A stretch of DNA of 64,000 bases from Cristatella mucedo (lineage: Eukaryota; Bryozoa; Phylactolaemata; Cristatellidae): NCBI GenBank assembly GCA_009760855.2, contig WPIO01000267.1, forward strand, positions 62,501 through 126,500, written 5' to 3'. The notes beneath the pieces were generated by a model. It had not been told where the DNA came from, did not search any database, and was given only the letters and a program-made list of their open reading frames with translations. Positions within the stretch are counted from its first letter, which is position 1, and each line of letters opens with the position of its first letter. The translations under genes were made by a program, and so were the position numbers. Below are positions 1 to 10,688 of the stretch, in pieces.

Positions 1-1997
1 CCGGCAATGCTGGCTGTCCTTTTTTACGATTTACAGGTTGGTGAGGATTATTAAAAATAAAGGACAATTATAATTTGTTCGCTCATGTGAGCACGTATTA
101 ACTTGCTTGTATCGTGAAGCTCTGTATTTGCCATGCTATACAGAGATCCGACGGTTAATAATCATGCTTAAATCTAGGCTATGCAATGGGCAGACTGCAC
201 TCCACGAACAGATGCCATTCCTCAGTGTGGACAGCTAATCAGCAGGGGATCTGTAATTCGATGTTGCATCCTTCAGAACTTTCACAGTGTGAAACTTCTC
301 ACACACGTGCAACAGCTCCTAGGGAAGGAAGCATTTACTTAGAGATAATCGAACTCAACCTTAGATCTCAATTCTTTAAATTAGCTAACCAATCGGAAGC
401 ACTATATGCACTATTTGAGATTCTTACGTTCAGGCTCTGACACTGATTGTTAAATTGTGACCTCTTGCGAAATGGCAGCAATAATCATCTTTGTGAGTGA
501 TGCGATGTTCATGCTTTTGACCTGATCAATGCATTGCTTTTAATCAGCCGGCATTAATGAACGGTACTTGACCTAATCTTCTCTATTCGATGTCATTCTG
601 CCAATGGACAAGTTTCTGTGCAATTTAAAATCAATTGGTATGTTGCCTTTACGGACTATGGAAAGTGCCTAGACAGGGATTCGGGTCACTGATGGTCTGG
701 GATATCTTATTACAATTTTGTTTAATGTTAACGTTAGGTAGAAACAGTTCTAGTATGAAACCTCAACAATAAACTTAGTTTATACCTGACATAACGAGTA
801 CCAATGCTTGCACAACCGTTAAAAGCTCCAATCGGCTATTAATCAGGTTAAGATATGGCAGCAGGGATATTTTTAGGTTTCCAAACTACAGATAGGCGAA
901 CAATGCAACGGTTGTAGGGCCAAATGCCAAAAGAGTTTCAAAAGAGCCAGGAATAATTCCGCAATAACAGAAAATTAAAGGATTGCTGATCAGTGGCTAT
1001 TATCCTGCTTGCTGGAAGCAATACAGATATGCATGCTGTCAAACTCTAATTCTTCAAAAGTGTTAACTCTATAAATAAGTAATAAGTTAGCCTGAAGTTT
1101 CCTGCCGTACCAGTTTTACTATGCAGGTTATGATTGTTTGATTTATCAGAAGTTCCGTGTGATTAAATCAGGATGCTTAATCAACTCTGAGCACTCCAAC
1201 TTAACCCCTTTGGCCTACTACATGCGTCAGGGCTGTACGATACACGTGTAGTACCACTATATGAACGAGTAAGGCGTCCCTGCATTAACTATTAATGGTT
1301 GTGAAGATGATAGTCGACGGGCTTGCCGTAGCATGCTGCTCCTTAAACTGTGGCTGCACATTTTCGGTTTTCAAACATGATGATACCTTCAGAGAATGCT
1401 TACAATTTGTGCCTATGGCATTCCCGATCTTTTAACTTGTGCCATTAGATTTCAGCTTGAGCCTCGATGATACACTGAAAGAAATTTGTCACTACTGAGA
1501 CACAGCTGAAGTCGTTCTTGAACGTTGTTTATTTTTTATTACTCTGAGAACTATATAAATGTCGACAAATTAGTGATGTCCATCATCACCTTTGTTAACG
1601 TCTCGGTTCAGCTTGTCTCAGATCCGGAAAGCATATTTTTTATACCTTGCACTGCGTTTAATCTAGTATCAAGTTGGTGATGTTAACAATAATTTACCGT
1701 CCTTAAGGTATACATCTTGATTTCATCGCTAAACTTTCTGGCCCCATCTCTTTTGATAATGGGGAACCGTTATTTGGATTTCTAAAAGACACCAATATCC
1801 ACTGTGATTACGGGTCTCATCTGATGTCTTCTTTATTGCTTTTACCAACTTAGATCTTCTGCCTACTTGCTCAAGTTTAAGCTAATATCCTTACACAGAA
1901 GATATGACATCGAAGTGCAAATTTTCCAATATAAGTTTACTTTAAAGACGGAAGTCGCCACTTGGTTCAGTAGACGTGATCATTTTTGGATATGTCA
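1..1997. other. Host DNA without recognisable gene
   Basis: I see no convincing coding region, RNA gene or repeat here. Short open frames are scattered and lack codon or motif support. The base composition is moderate and clearly less AT-rich than the provirus that follows. The stretch just before 1,998 may be older LINE sequence, because a LINE frame emerges there, but it is too eroded to call. Confidence 0.5.
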
Positions 1998-2101
1998 TTA
2001 GCCTCTGGCAATGTCCCAGCACCTTTAAAAAAAGCTGTAGTCAGGCCACTTCTCAAGAAAGCGACAATAGACCAAGAGAACCTAAGCAACCGCCGCCCAG
2101 T
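1998..2101 (+). mobile_element. L2/CR1-like LINE fragment (just before RT core)
   Basis: The forward frame reads VPAPLKKAVVRPLLKK and then ENLSNRRPV. This is the conserved lead-in to the reverse transcriptase domain of L2/CR1-type non-LTR retrotransposons, where the family pattern is a K-rich 'VRPLLKK' followed by 'N-Y-R-P-V-S'. The reading frame ends abruptly at the codons for P-V, at CCCAGT (2,096-2,101), and AT-rich viral sequence follows at once. The continuation of the LINE protein starts at the same codon at 23.79 kb, so this is probably the 5' part of that LINE. Confidence 0.8.
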
Positions 2102-2124
2102 TCAGTCTGAAACTTAGATCCCAT

Positions 2125-2748
2125 CTATAATAATTTATCATTAATCTGTGATCTTACAGTTTTATTATCTTCAGTTAATTTATATGTAAAATTAAGTACA
2201 GCAAAATCTTGATGTAAACGGATAGCTTTAATGTCTCTCACTTCAGTAGCTGCAACAGGATTATTAAAATAACCTAAATGTAATTTACGTCTTTCAATGA
2301 CAATAAAAGCCTTCCATTTATTTTCTTTTTCATTCCAACACGCACCAAAAAATCCATATTTATTTCTTTTGTTAATACCTCTATTTCTTTGATTTTCAGA
2401 GCATGCTGCTAATCTTAAATTTGAAATTATGTTATCTAATTTATTTCTGTCAATATGATCTAGTTGAAAAATTGTTACTTGATGTTTACAAATGATCCAC
2501 GCAATTTTTTAAACTTTATACAATTTACCATCTATTTTTATTCCTCTATACCCGTTAGTATTAATTCTTCCTGCAATATCTCCAATTCTTGCCGGTCCCC
2601 TATTACCTTTCCACCTAAAAACACCAGTAAACGCATTATAAGCTAACAATTCTATTACTCTATCTCTAAAAACAGTAACTTCTTTTTGATTAATTTATTA
2701 TACAATACTTTTTAAGCGTTTAAAATAATTACTGTGAAACTTTGACAT
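2125..2748 (-). pseudogene. HNH endonuclease with C-terminal AP2 domain (broken)
   Basis: The frame from the ATG at 2,748 runs about 207 codons to a TAG at 2,125. The N-terminal part has the HNH numod/NUMOD-like pattern 'YN..TG.F.WK', then GY-I-IDG, then LDHIDRNKLDN followed by NLR, which is the D-H...N...DN signature of phage-type HNH nucleases. The C-terminal part reads YGFFGACWNEKENKWKAFI and then HLGYF with a conserved AA-E-A-type helix, which is an AP2 DNA-binding domain. HNH-AP2 proteins are typically homing-type nucleases. The ATG directly follows TATATAGAAC. Three in-frame TAA codons (2,700-2,695 and 2,511-2,509) break it. One of them sits where the HNH histidine ('Y-x-H-x-IAW') would be. 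Confidence 0.85.
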
Positions 2749-2812
2749 GTTCTATATATTCATTGATTATTATTTTGTTTCTATCTAATACTTCTCTAAC
2801 TATTGGAACTAT

Positions 2813-3562
2813 TTATGCAAATCTTCCATAATCCTCTTCCTCCACAACTTGTATTTTTACTTTTTTTATCATATTTTTTGTCATAACCAAAAGTTTTTTT
2901 TTATTGTTAAATCTACCAAAATCACTTGTTATATTAAATTCAAAATCAAAGTATGTTTCATCTTTAAATAAATACATAAAAAGTGGTTCTCTTATTGGAA
3001 AATCAAAATCATAACTTGTTGGAATCCTAACATTCCCAGCAGCTACAAAATCTTTAGGTGCTTCATCACAATTTAGACCAGGTACAAATATTTGAAATTC
3101 ACTATAGAAACATCTACTTAATTTTAGTACATGAAGTTCTAATAAACATTGAGCAAGGTATTGTTTTGGAATAAAATCTTCAACTATATTTCTAGACCAT
3201 AAACACTTTATCTCAATTAAAGTATCTTCATCTATAATTCCATCCGGTGAGTAGGGAAAGACCCCATCACTAGTAAAGCAATCATTTGAATTCTCAATAG
3301 TTCTATATAATTTCATTTCTAAATATTTAGCAGCTATTGGTTCAAAAACTTTTCCAAATATCATTTGTGCAAAACGCATTGGTTGACTATTAGCAATATA
3401 TTTTTTTAGTTTTCTATTAGCATTTAGTTCTCTATCACAATCAGTTTGACTACCAAAAACCATATCATTTCCTAAAACAGAATAAACTTCTGATCCAACA
3501 ATATTTAAACTCATAGATCTCTTCTATTCATCAGACCCTTGAATAAAATTCGCTGTTTGCAT
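2813..3562 (-). pseudogene. YqaJ/lambda-exonuclease-like viral recombinase
   Basis: The frame shows the PD-(D/E)XK nuclease layout of the YqaJ family. GKVFEPIAAKYLE carries the first conserved Glu, SPDG gives the catalytic Asp, EIK is the E-x-K pair, and a downstream QCLLEL is the family's Gln motif. The product would digest one strand of double-stranded DNA and support recombination-dependent replication. The open frame begins at 3,514, but the family's N-terminal 'QG-x-x-E-W' motif lies upstream. From the ATG at 3,562 the frame reads MQTANFIQGSDE followed by TAG, where Trp is expected. The original start is therefore 3,562 and one nonsense change has occurred. The start lacks the TATATAGAA box of the virion genes. 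YqaJ is unusual in classic Polintons. Confidence 0.85.
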
Positions 3563-3585
3563 TATATTTAGTTATGATAATTTTA

Positions 3586-5112
3586 TTAAAAATCTTTTCC
3601 TTCATATACCATATTACCCTTGCTACAAGTGAAATTTGCGCCTGAGCCATTTGAAGTTAGTTCAGCACTATTCTCACAAATAGTCAAGAAATGGATTACT
3701 AGTGTAGTTCCTGCAGGTACAGCACTATTGAATTCAACAGTTACATCTAACCGAGAAGTCACTCTAAGAGGCTCATCATTATATTGTAAGTCTACAACGT
3801 GAATTGGATAGAGCGCCATCTATTCTGAGAAAGAAACACCACGAGGACCAACAAGCTCATTAACACCAAGATATTGCTTTCTGAAAGTGGCGAAATCAAT
3901 ATATTCAGGTGAATGCTTACCAAATTTGGCCAAAGTAGATCTTGGAACTGCAGGAAATTGAATAGATCCATTAGCAAGAACTGAAACATTTTTAATATCA
4001 CAATGATTGTAAGTACAAGGGTTACCAGTGTAACTATCATATTTATCAGTATTTTGAGCTGCAACGATTAACCACCTAACCTTATCAATATTATTTTGAA
4101 CTGATAAAGTTTTAACGAATCAAAGATTTTGATTGAAAGTATTTACAGTAATGTTTTCATAACGTCTAACTCTGTAATTTATTCTATTTTTCTTTGATCT
4201 CTCACTTGAAATATCTGCAAGTGCTCTTTGAATACTTTATTTTGGTGTTACACATGCTACAATAAGTCTCATTTTTGACATTGCAGTTCTGAAAGCAATT
4301 TACATACCTTGTCCATTAGCTATTGCCGGTGTTACAGTTCCACCAACACTTTTTCCTGCCATTGTATTTGCAGTATCATTTGCTGTACCACTTGTTCCAG
4401 TCATAATAATATCTCTATCAAATCCACCAACTTTTGTCATTTCAAGTGTACATGGAATATTATAAAGAATTTTATTCATATCAGCACAAAAACGAGAGAT
4501 TCTTGCTAGAGGCAAAAGAATACTGAAATGTCCAACCTCATCAGTAATAGTATTTATAATTCCTCTTCTAACTACAAATCCACTGTTTTTATCACTAGTT
4601 CCAGAAGCAGTAGGATGTACATAAGAAGTAATACCATCAGCTAAATCATTCATTCCATTTGGTTCACACTTTCTCCATCCATTAGCAGGACCTTCAATTC
4701 TATTATAACTCTCTGGATAACATATAAGACCCATTAGTGTTGAAACACTTCCAACTCCTTCCTTTAGCGGAAAGCTTTCAATCTCTTCTGTACCAAGTCT
4801 AACTCTCCTACTACTAAACATCCATGCACCAGCATTATTAACAAGACTGAATGCAAGATTTCTATGAGGAGTACTATAAGCTCCACCAGCTGCAGTTTGG
4901 ACTTGTATTTGTCCTTCAAGTAAAGCAAAACTATCAATTAGAACATAAAACGTTTGTTGTTCACCAGGAATAATGAAACTAACTAATTTACTAGTAACAT
5001 TATCAGTCTCATTTCCATTAGTTTGATAAAACTCTCTAAATTGATAATCTTTAAGTTTATATTCAGGAAATTCAGGTTCTCTAAGTTCGAGTATAGTATC
5101 TGCACTTGTCAT
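3586..5112 (-). pseudogene. Major capsid protein (hexon-like, double jelly-roll)
   Basis: One continuous frame of about 508 codons runs from the ATG at 5,112 (MTSADTILELREPEFPEYK) to 3,586. The first 270 residues are open. After that, four in-frame stops occur: TAA at 4,299-4,297 and three more (TAA, TGA, TAG) before the last 77 residues. I recognise the general layout of Polinton/adintovirus capsid proteins, with a short N-terminal arm, a central segment with SFALLEGQIQV and RRVRLGTEEIESFPL, and a C-terminal half with VRWLIVAAQNT and a Cys-containing loop. The size matches hexon-like proteins. The assignment is by pattern and by context next to penton-like genes and the packaging ATPase. A TATATAGAGAAG box precedes the ATG. 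Confidence 0.75.
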
Positions 5113-5140
5113 TTTCTTCTCTATATAAAAAACTAAAATT

Positions 5141-5871
5141 TTATTTTCGAGTATATAATCCAGCACCAAATTTTCTCTTTAAATTTCCACCATAAGTATC
5201 AATCCTAGGACTAACATAAGGTACAACAGCTTTATCATTAATTACTTTTGCTATTTCTTTATATGCTTTAGGATCATTCTCTTTAGGAGACCTAATAGAT
5301 GAACCAGAAGTAGGAGAATAGTCTCCTACTTCTGGTTCATCTTCTTCTATCTTTGCCTTTCTACTTTTTTTAGATTTATTCTTAGTAACCTTTTCAAGCA
5401 TAACTTCTTTCAGTTTAAGATCCATCTCTTTCATCTTTCTGTCATATTCTTCATCTTTTCTTTTCAAGCTCATATTCAAGTTCTTTCTTTCTCTTTTCTT
5501 CTTCAAGTTTATCATCTATCTCTCTACGTTTCACAGCATAATCTTGATCTATCTTTTCTTTTTTAGTTTGAAGTTCAGTAAGCTTTCTTGCTTGATGCAT
5601 TTCAATACCTTTATTTGCAATCGTTAATCCTGCATCAACAGCTTAACCTGTAGTACCTAATGTAATGTGTATCTCCGACAGTAACTCCACAAAGTCATAA
5701 AGACCATGTGGGTGATACGCAGGAGAGTTTTGTATAGCGCACTCACAGCCTAAGCGGCTGTCGGTACGCAACATTATTAAAGATATCAAGAGCATTATCA
5801 AATTTTACTCCAGATCCACGATATTTACCACCATATATTTTATGATGACCAACTCTTGCATAGCTACCCAT
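5141..5871 (-). pseudogene. Lys-rich coiled-coil virion protein candidate
   Basis: The frame starts at the ATG at 5,871 (MGSYARVGHHKIYGGK) after a CATAGAGCA box. It is interrupted between about 5,665 and 5,775 by SINE-like DNA and then resumes as TLGTTG and IANKGIEMHQARK. It continues through a long charged helix full of K, E and R, has a frameshift near 5,480, and ends in an open 124-codon stretch. The charged part predicts a coiled coil of about 90 residues, followed by a Ser/Pro-rich patch (SPTSGSSIRSP) and a basic tail, KRKFGAGLYTRK. I do not recognise the family. Its place between the major capsid protein and the penton-like genes suggests a structural or core protein. Confidence 0.55.
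5665..5775 (-). mobile_element. SINE tail fragment inside viral gene
   Basis: This stretch of about 110 bp breaks the reading frame of the viral coiled-coil gene. It resembles, on the minus strand, the body and tail of the SINEs at 42.9 and 60.6 kb, with an AGCCG...AGGCT motif followed by GCTATACAAAA. A 7-bp inverted repeat, CCGACAG (5,675-5,681) and CTGTCGG (5,758-5,764), lies near its edges. The exact ends and any target duplication are unclear. Confidence 0.5.
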
Positions 5872-5894
5872 TGCTCTATGTTACTTTGAAATTT

Positions 5895-6780
5895 CTATGT
5901 TGCAACTACATCAGTTATAATTGAAACAGGATTTCCATTTTGATCTGTTAAACTTATCTTAAAACTACTTATTCCATCTACATCACCACGTGTCGATAAA
6001 TACAATACATTATTATTGTGTAGATTAACCTTTTCACCTGGACTAATATCATCAATATCTATAATATTTAAAGAATTACATTGCTCTAAGAATACTTTTC
6101 TTCTTTCTACATAATTCTTAAAAGGATCAACTAAATCACAATCAACACTTATCCATCGTATTCCTTTATTGTCTGGTAATAACATTTTATTCCATGCTTT
6201 AAAGATACCAGCAAAATACATTGCTTTTTCTATTGCTCCATATGGTGTTCCACCTACAAGAGCAGAATCAAATGTTCCTTGTTGATTTGAATTAAAACCA
6301 AGAGTATCACCTATTGAATTCGCAGCAGCATTATAATTATTTCCAAGTAGAACAACGAAATCACCAACTATTTGCATTAATATTCTATCATCTGTATCAA
6401 CACTAAATTTTATACCTGTACTATTTCTTTTAGTTGTATCATCAAAAGCACTAATCGTTGATGTCGTTGTTGAACCATTTGGAGCTACTATAGTTTTTAG
6501 TTGTGGATCTGATAGTCCTCTATTTAGAGCTGCTGTTATTTTATTTGAATCATAATAACCAGGAGCAATTGTGATATAGGCAGGTGATGCATCAGTCATT
6601 GACCACAAACCAAAGTTTATCATTTATATCTTTAAGTATATTTAATACTACTTTATTAGTATAAGTGAATTCTACTTGACGTAATCCAATTTTATTTTAA
6701 CCTGAATCAGATCCTAACATAATTGGTGGATATAATGTTTTTGATTCTGAACTACTAGTTCCAGTTAATCTTATTGACAT
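5895..6780 (-). pseudogene. Penton-like minor capsid protein 1
   Basis: The start is probably the ATG at 6,780 (MSIRLTGTSSSESKTLYP), right after TAATATAGAAAA. The frame runs through one TAA, shifts frame near 6,620 and then is open for 242 codons to 5,895. It contains IGLRQVEFTYTNKVVLNI and then ITIAPGYYDSNKITAAL. The second matches the 'pG-Y-(d/e)-...-L' strand and helix common in penton/minor capsid proteins of Polinton-type viruses. The C-terminus, KISLTDQNGNPVSIITD, resembles the C-terminus of the next gene, so the two are probably paralogues. They would form pentameric vertices of the capsid. The family call rests on these short patterns and on gene order. Confidence 0.55.
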
Positions 6781-6789
6781 TTTTCTATA

Positions 6790-7654
6790 TTAAACTTCAA
6801 GAATTTCTATAGCAACCGTAATATTTTGAGAATCAAAATCTATTATATTTTGGTTTTGATCAGTGACAGTAATTACTATATCAGAGATAGAATCATTAGC
6901 AACATTATGATATTCACTAGTTTCTGGTTTATAAACCATTAGATTCCATGGATGGGTATCATAAGGAAAACTAGCTAATACTTGTGATTCTTTTCCATTT
7001 ATAGAACTAGTTCCACTTACAACCATGTTGCAATTTATAGCTATAAAATCAATATTACTAAAATGCACTTCATTCTCAGAATCAACCTTAGTATTAGGTG
7101 TACAAACGACTGGTGTAACATCAGAATACATTTTAGCAAAGTCAGCAGCAGAAAGTGTAGTATAAGCAGCAGTAAATCCTAATATAGTAGAAATAGAAGA
7201 TTTACTTGCAAGAAAAACTCCAACCAACAGGTAATTTAATCCACGACTTTAAAGTAGCAGTATCAAGTCCCATTTGAAACTTGTCAGTTGATGCTCCAGA
7301 TTGTGTAATTGAATTATTAATTGTATCAGCAATTCCAACATTTATATCATCAGTTGTACCACCATATATTCAAGGACTTAATTTAACAGTTTGTTCTGAA
7401 ACACCAGTAACTCTATAAACAAATGAGTTATTAGTTTCAGTTATATTTCTAATAAAGTTAGTTGCAGCAAATTTCTTAAAACAGATCTTATAGTTTTTAC
7501 CTCTTAGTAATATTAGTGTATTAACCCTAGCTCTGATTGGGCTAGTAATTTCAGTTATATTGAAAACATATCCATCTTTACGTGCTTGACTACTTCTTCT
7601 AATACTTTCAAGATTCTTTAATATATCACTAGCAATTTTTACTAAGTCACTCAT
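6790..7654 (-). pseudogene. Penton-like minor capsid protein 2
   Basis: The start ATG at 7,654 sits right behind a perfect TATATAGAA box. The frame is open for 94 codons, meets a TGA at 7,370-7,372, continues in frame, shifts near 7,225 and then runs open for another 145 codons to 6,790. The C-terminal half has the pattern I associate with Polinton-type penton proteins: IAINCNMVVSG, LASFPYDTHPWNLMVYKP and IVITVTDQNQNIIDF. It lies 9 bp downstream of the homologous gene's start, in the same orientation. Having two such genes side by side would fit heterologous vertex proteins or a penton plus spike base. Confidence 0.6.
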
Positions 7655-7663
7655 TTCTATATA
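7655..7663 (-). promoter_or_regulatory. Late-type start box before penton-like 2
   Basis: On the sense strand this reads TATATAGAA and touches the ATG. It is the clearest example of a box repeated before at least twelve provirus genes. Confidence 0.65.
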
Positions 7664-7679
7664 TTATATTAAAGATTGT

Positions 7680-8663
7680 TTATCTTCGCAACATATTTTT
7701 TGGTGTTTTTCGAGATGAAGCAAGGTCATTAACAGCTGCACTTATTGAAGGTATTACACCTTTATTCCCAGAAGCAAGTTCACTTAGCCATAGATCAAGT
7801 TTATCTAGTACTTCTTTTTCAGATTTAACAAAGAATGGAACTATATCTATTCCTTTTCCAGTATAAGTAAGATAACTATAAATAACATACTCTGTTGGTT
7901 TTCTTGACTCAGTAGAACGTAGTTCTGCAAGCAAAAATTCGACATCAGAATTAAATAATTCTTTACTATCTACTCTAATATTTTCTATAACATTTCTTAC
8001 TGTATTAGATACTGATCCTCTAGTTTTAATTTCATCAAGAAGATATTGTTTCTTTTCTTTTAGAATATCAGTTTCAGATTGAACAGGTTCTTGAACAGAT
8101 TAAACAACTGGTTCTTGAACAACTTTAGCTTTTCTAATCCTTTTACTAGGTTTCTTACCAGTTGAAGGATTGACATCAAGATGTTCTGCAATTCCTTTTT
8201 GAAGTGAATCAGTTGCTTCTCTCACCTCAGGATTAGCAGCATTTGTCTTAGCTTGATTTGCAATAGCTACAGCTTTTTTAGGTTTTCCTTCAGCAATAGC
8301 AGCAAATCCTTTTTTTACTATATTAGAAATATCTACAGGTGTTTTATACTCCAATATTCTTTTAGCTTGTTCCTGTTCTTCCATTTAAACTGCAGGCGAA
8401 GGTCTAATTCTTTTTAATTTACTAATAACAATATTACCAGAGTTATCAGTTGATTTCTCTAAAGCACGTTCATTTGGTTCATGTTCAACTCTATCTCTTG
8501 CTTGCATTTCTGCTTCAATCCTTTGTATCTCTTGAGAATTATCAAGTATTTCAGCGACAGGTAACCTTTCTAAATTAACAAGTTTATTTTCTAAATCTAT
8601 TGCTTCTTGAACACTACCTCTGTAAGGTCTGTTCTTACTTGCACATACTTTACCGTTAACCAT
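7680..8663 (-). pseudogene. Unknown virion-region protein (two in-frame stops)
   Basis: One frame of about 327 codons runs from the ATG at 8,663 (MVNGKVCASKNRPYRG) to 7,680 and is broken by TAA at 8,387-8,385 and TAA at 8,102-8,100. I treat it as one gene because the frame never changes and only 8,663 has the start box (AATATAGGAGAAA). The protein is highly charged, with a basic segment KKPSKRIRKAKVV in the middle and Glu/Lys helices at both ends. The last third, VIYSYLTYTGKGIDIVPFF, looks folded. I do not recognise a family. It lies directly downstream of the packaging ATPase in the same direction, so a packaging or core role is possible but unproven. Confidence 0.6.
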
Positions 8664-8692
8664 TTTCTCCTATATTCAATTAAAAATAGTTA

Positions 8693-9343
8693 TTAACTGT
8701 TTACCTGTATTATCAACTGACCAAAATCATCCTCATCTTAAGTTTTAGTTAGATCAATAACACAATAACTATATCTTTTCCTTGTACAGGAGTTTATCCT
8801 TTCTCTAAATTGTTTCTTATCAATATCACCAACATATGAATCACGAATATATTCTATATCAGTAATATTTTTTTTTAAAGATAATTATCATATTTATATT
8901 GTTACTTATTTCTCTTCTAGGAATATTAGTAAAACCTTGAGCAAGATAAAATATATTCAAACCTTTATGTCTTCCTCTAGTAAAATAATCTAATATCTTA
9001 GATTGATTTTCTGTCATTAAATCATCTATATAACAACATTCTTACAATTCTTATATGAATCAACTTCTGGCATATTATTAATTCCATTAACCCAAACAAA
9101 TGCAGGCTTTTCTCTAGTCATTGACATTAGACCACGATATAACTTTTGATCTAAACTTGAAGCAATAATAGTACAAGTATCATAATTAACTTTACCATAA
9201 AATATCCAATTCATTACTAACTGGGATTTACCTGTTCCACTTGGTCCAAGAACTAATAATCTAATTGGTACTTTAGGTAATGGTTTTTAATGTCCAGTAT
9301 CCAAATCTTGTCCAAAATTGAATGTTTTAACTTGCAAAGACAT
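8693..9343 (-). pseudogene. Genome-packaging ATPase (FtsK/HerA type)
   Basis: The frame starts at the ATG at 9,343 (MSLQVKTFNFGQDL), preceded by AATATAGAAAAA. VRLLVLGPSGTGKS-type Walker A is visible as LLVLGPSGTGKSQLV. After a frameshift, the Walker B strand is followed by DDLMTENQ, and FYLAQGFTNIP carries the polar sensor residue. These are the motifs of A32-like packaging ATPases of Polintons and related capsid viruses, which pump DNA into the preformed capsid. Length (about 217 codons) fits the family. Damage comprises a TAA after residue 18, a frameshift just before the Walker B acidic pair, a second frameshift in an A-run near 8,870 and a late TAA. It is transcribed divergently from the zinc-ribbon and protease genes. 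Confidence 0.85.
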
Positions 9344-9364
9344 TTTTTCTATATTGTAGTAGAT

Positions 9365-9740
9365 ACGGAAATATATTTTTGAAGTGTAAAAAACAAACTG
9401 ATACACTTAATGAAGAGTATGTAGAAGTAGATAATACGAAAGGAATGAGGGGGATGCTTAAAGGTATTTGTACTATTTGTGATAGTAAGTTGTTAAGTTG
9501 AGAACAACAATTGGTTCTGGAAGAATACAAAAAAAATCTGGTTCAGGAAGAATACAAAACAAATCTGGATCATCTGTTCCAATTCCTGCTTTATTTGCTG
9601 CAATATCAAATATACTTAGTAAACAATTCTCAGGTAGTAAAGATAGATATAGTGGTTCTGGAGATAAAATTGCAGAGCAAAAAAAGACTATTGAACAATT
9701 AAAAAAAATTATCACCTTTGACCGATATATAAATAAATAA
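9365..9740 (+). pseudogene. Zinc-ribbon protein with Gly/Ser-rich tail
   Basis: The N-terminal part reads FLKCKKQTDTLNEEYVEV and then GICTICDSK. This resembles small zinc ribbons of adintovirus and NCLDV-type viruses, in which two C-x-x-C knuckles bind zinc. Here the second knuckle is intact, but only one Cys of the first is visible. The start codon appears to have become ACG (9,365) after a TAGAT box. After a frameshift the frame continues as a repeat, SGRIQKKSGSGRIQNKSGS, and a Lys-rich end. The link between the zinc ribbon and this tail is inferred from proximity. The following protease gene starts just behind it, so a fused protein is also possible. Confidence 0.5.
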
Positions 9741-9742
9741 TT

Positions 9743-10086
9743 ATATAAAAGAATTAGATATAACAAAATTAGAGGTGTCTTTGCCAGAGATGAACTAAAA
9801 AAACCATTAAGGAATGAATGTCTTATTTGTAATACTGGTGAATCAGAAAAAGCAATATATCACCGGGTAGGTAGCACTCAAAAAAGAAGGAAGGAAATGT
9901 TTCTACTTTGATTCATTCTGTGCACCACCAATGCCAGAAGTAATAAAATATTTTGATGTTATGCCAACATTTCAGACTTTTAAGTTACAAGAATACAATC
10001 AAACAGATTGTGGAAGAATGTGTCTAATCTTCTTAAAACTGATGCAAGAATCAGATTTTGGATCGACAATGGAATTATTAATTTAA
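9743..10086 (+). pseudogene. Adenain-like maturation protease
   Basis: The N-terminal part reads IRGVFARDELKKPL, a typical Polinton protease opening. YHRV carries the expected catalytic His. After a frameshift near 9,880, CFYFDSFCAPPMPEVIKYF gives the F-D-S-F acidic site, and LQEYNQTDCGRMCLIFL gives the Gln and nucleophilic Cys of 'Q...CG..C'. Together these form the His-Asp-Gln-Cys signature of adenovirus-type cysteine proteases, which cleave capsid precursors. It ends at a TAA at 10,084-10,086. One or two frameshifts disrupt the middle. It lies on the plus strand, downstream of the zinc-ribbon gene. Confidence 0.85.
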
Positions 10087-10115
10087 TTTAAACATTTTCT
10101 TTTCCTTGTATAGAT

Positions 10116-10609
10116 ATGGAAACGGAGAATACAAAATTCGTCGTACACGAAAATGCTGCAGTCGTAATTCCTAAAGGAAAACAAGCGCATATTCACATTG
10201 AAGAGAAAATTAGTAAATATTCTAAGCCTCACTTCAATGCATGGATGTATATTTCACAAGATATGAAATACTTGAAGATATTGCTAATAGAGCAAGTATG
10301 AAGCTTGAATTTAGTGGTTATGATATGAGTGCTCGTTCAACTATTGGTATTAGAATTGCATTTGGTAATAAACCAAGTATCTTCTTTGATTAAAAGAATA
10401 AACAAATTAAATTTTCTAGTGTTGCTGAAATAATTCAAAAGTTTGGTAATGACTTTGCTATTACTGGAATTCTAGATGGATCATATATTACTAAAGAAGT
10501 TTATAACTTTGAAGAAAGACTTAATTTTAGATTGAAGATTGATCAAGTTAAAGTTTATAATATAGATAAAAAACAATCACAGGATAAATTCAATCTTGGA
10601 GATTATTAG
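10116..10609 (+). pseudogene. Unknown viral protein downstream of protease
   Basis: The ATG at 10,116 follows TATAGAT. It reads METENTKFVVHENAAVVIP and is open for 61 codons. It then shifts frame near 10,265 into EDIANRASMKLEF and SARSTIGIRIAFGNKPSIFF, passes one TAA and ends at a TAG at 10,609 after DKFNLGDY. Total length is about 164 codons. I do not recognise a family. The start box and position in the plus-strand group argue for a virion or late protein. Confidence 0.55.
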
Positions 10610-10688
10610 ATATACAAAAATAAAATATAAACATGAAAAAATAGAATATGTTTTTTTTACTTATAGATGACATCTTATCAACAAGAGT

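Noticed and set aside
3792-4064. Hydrophobic 90-codon frame on the minus strand
   Set aside because: It is an out-of-frame shadow of the major capsid gene, whose true frame is continuous with the flanking open parts.
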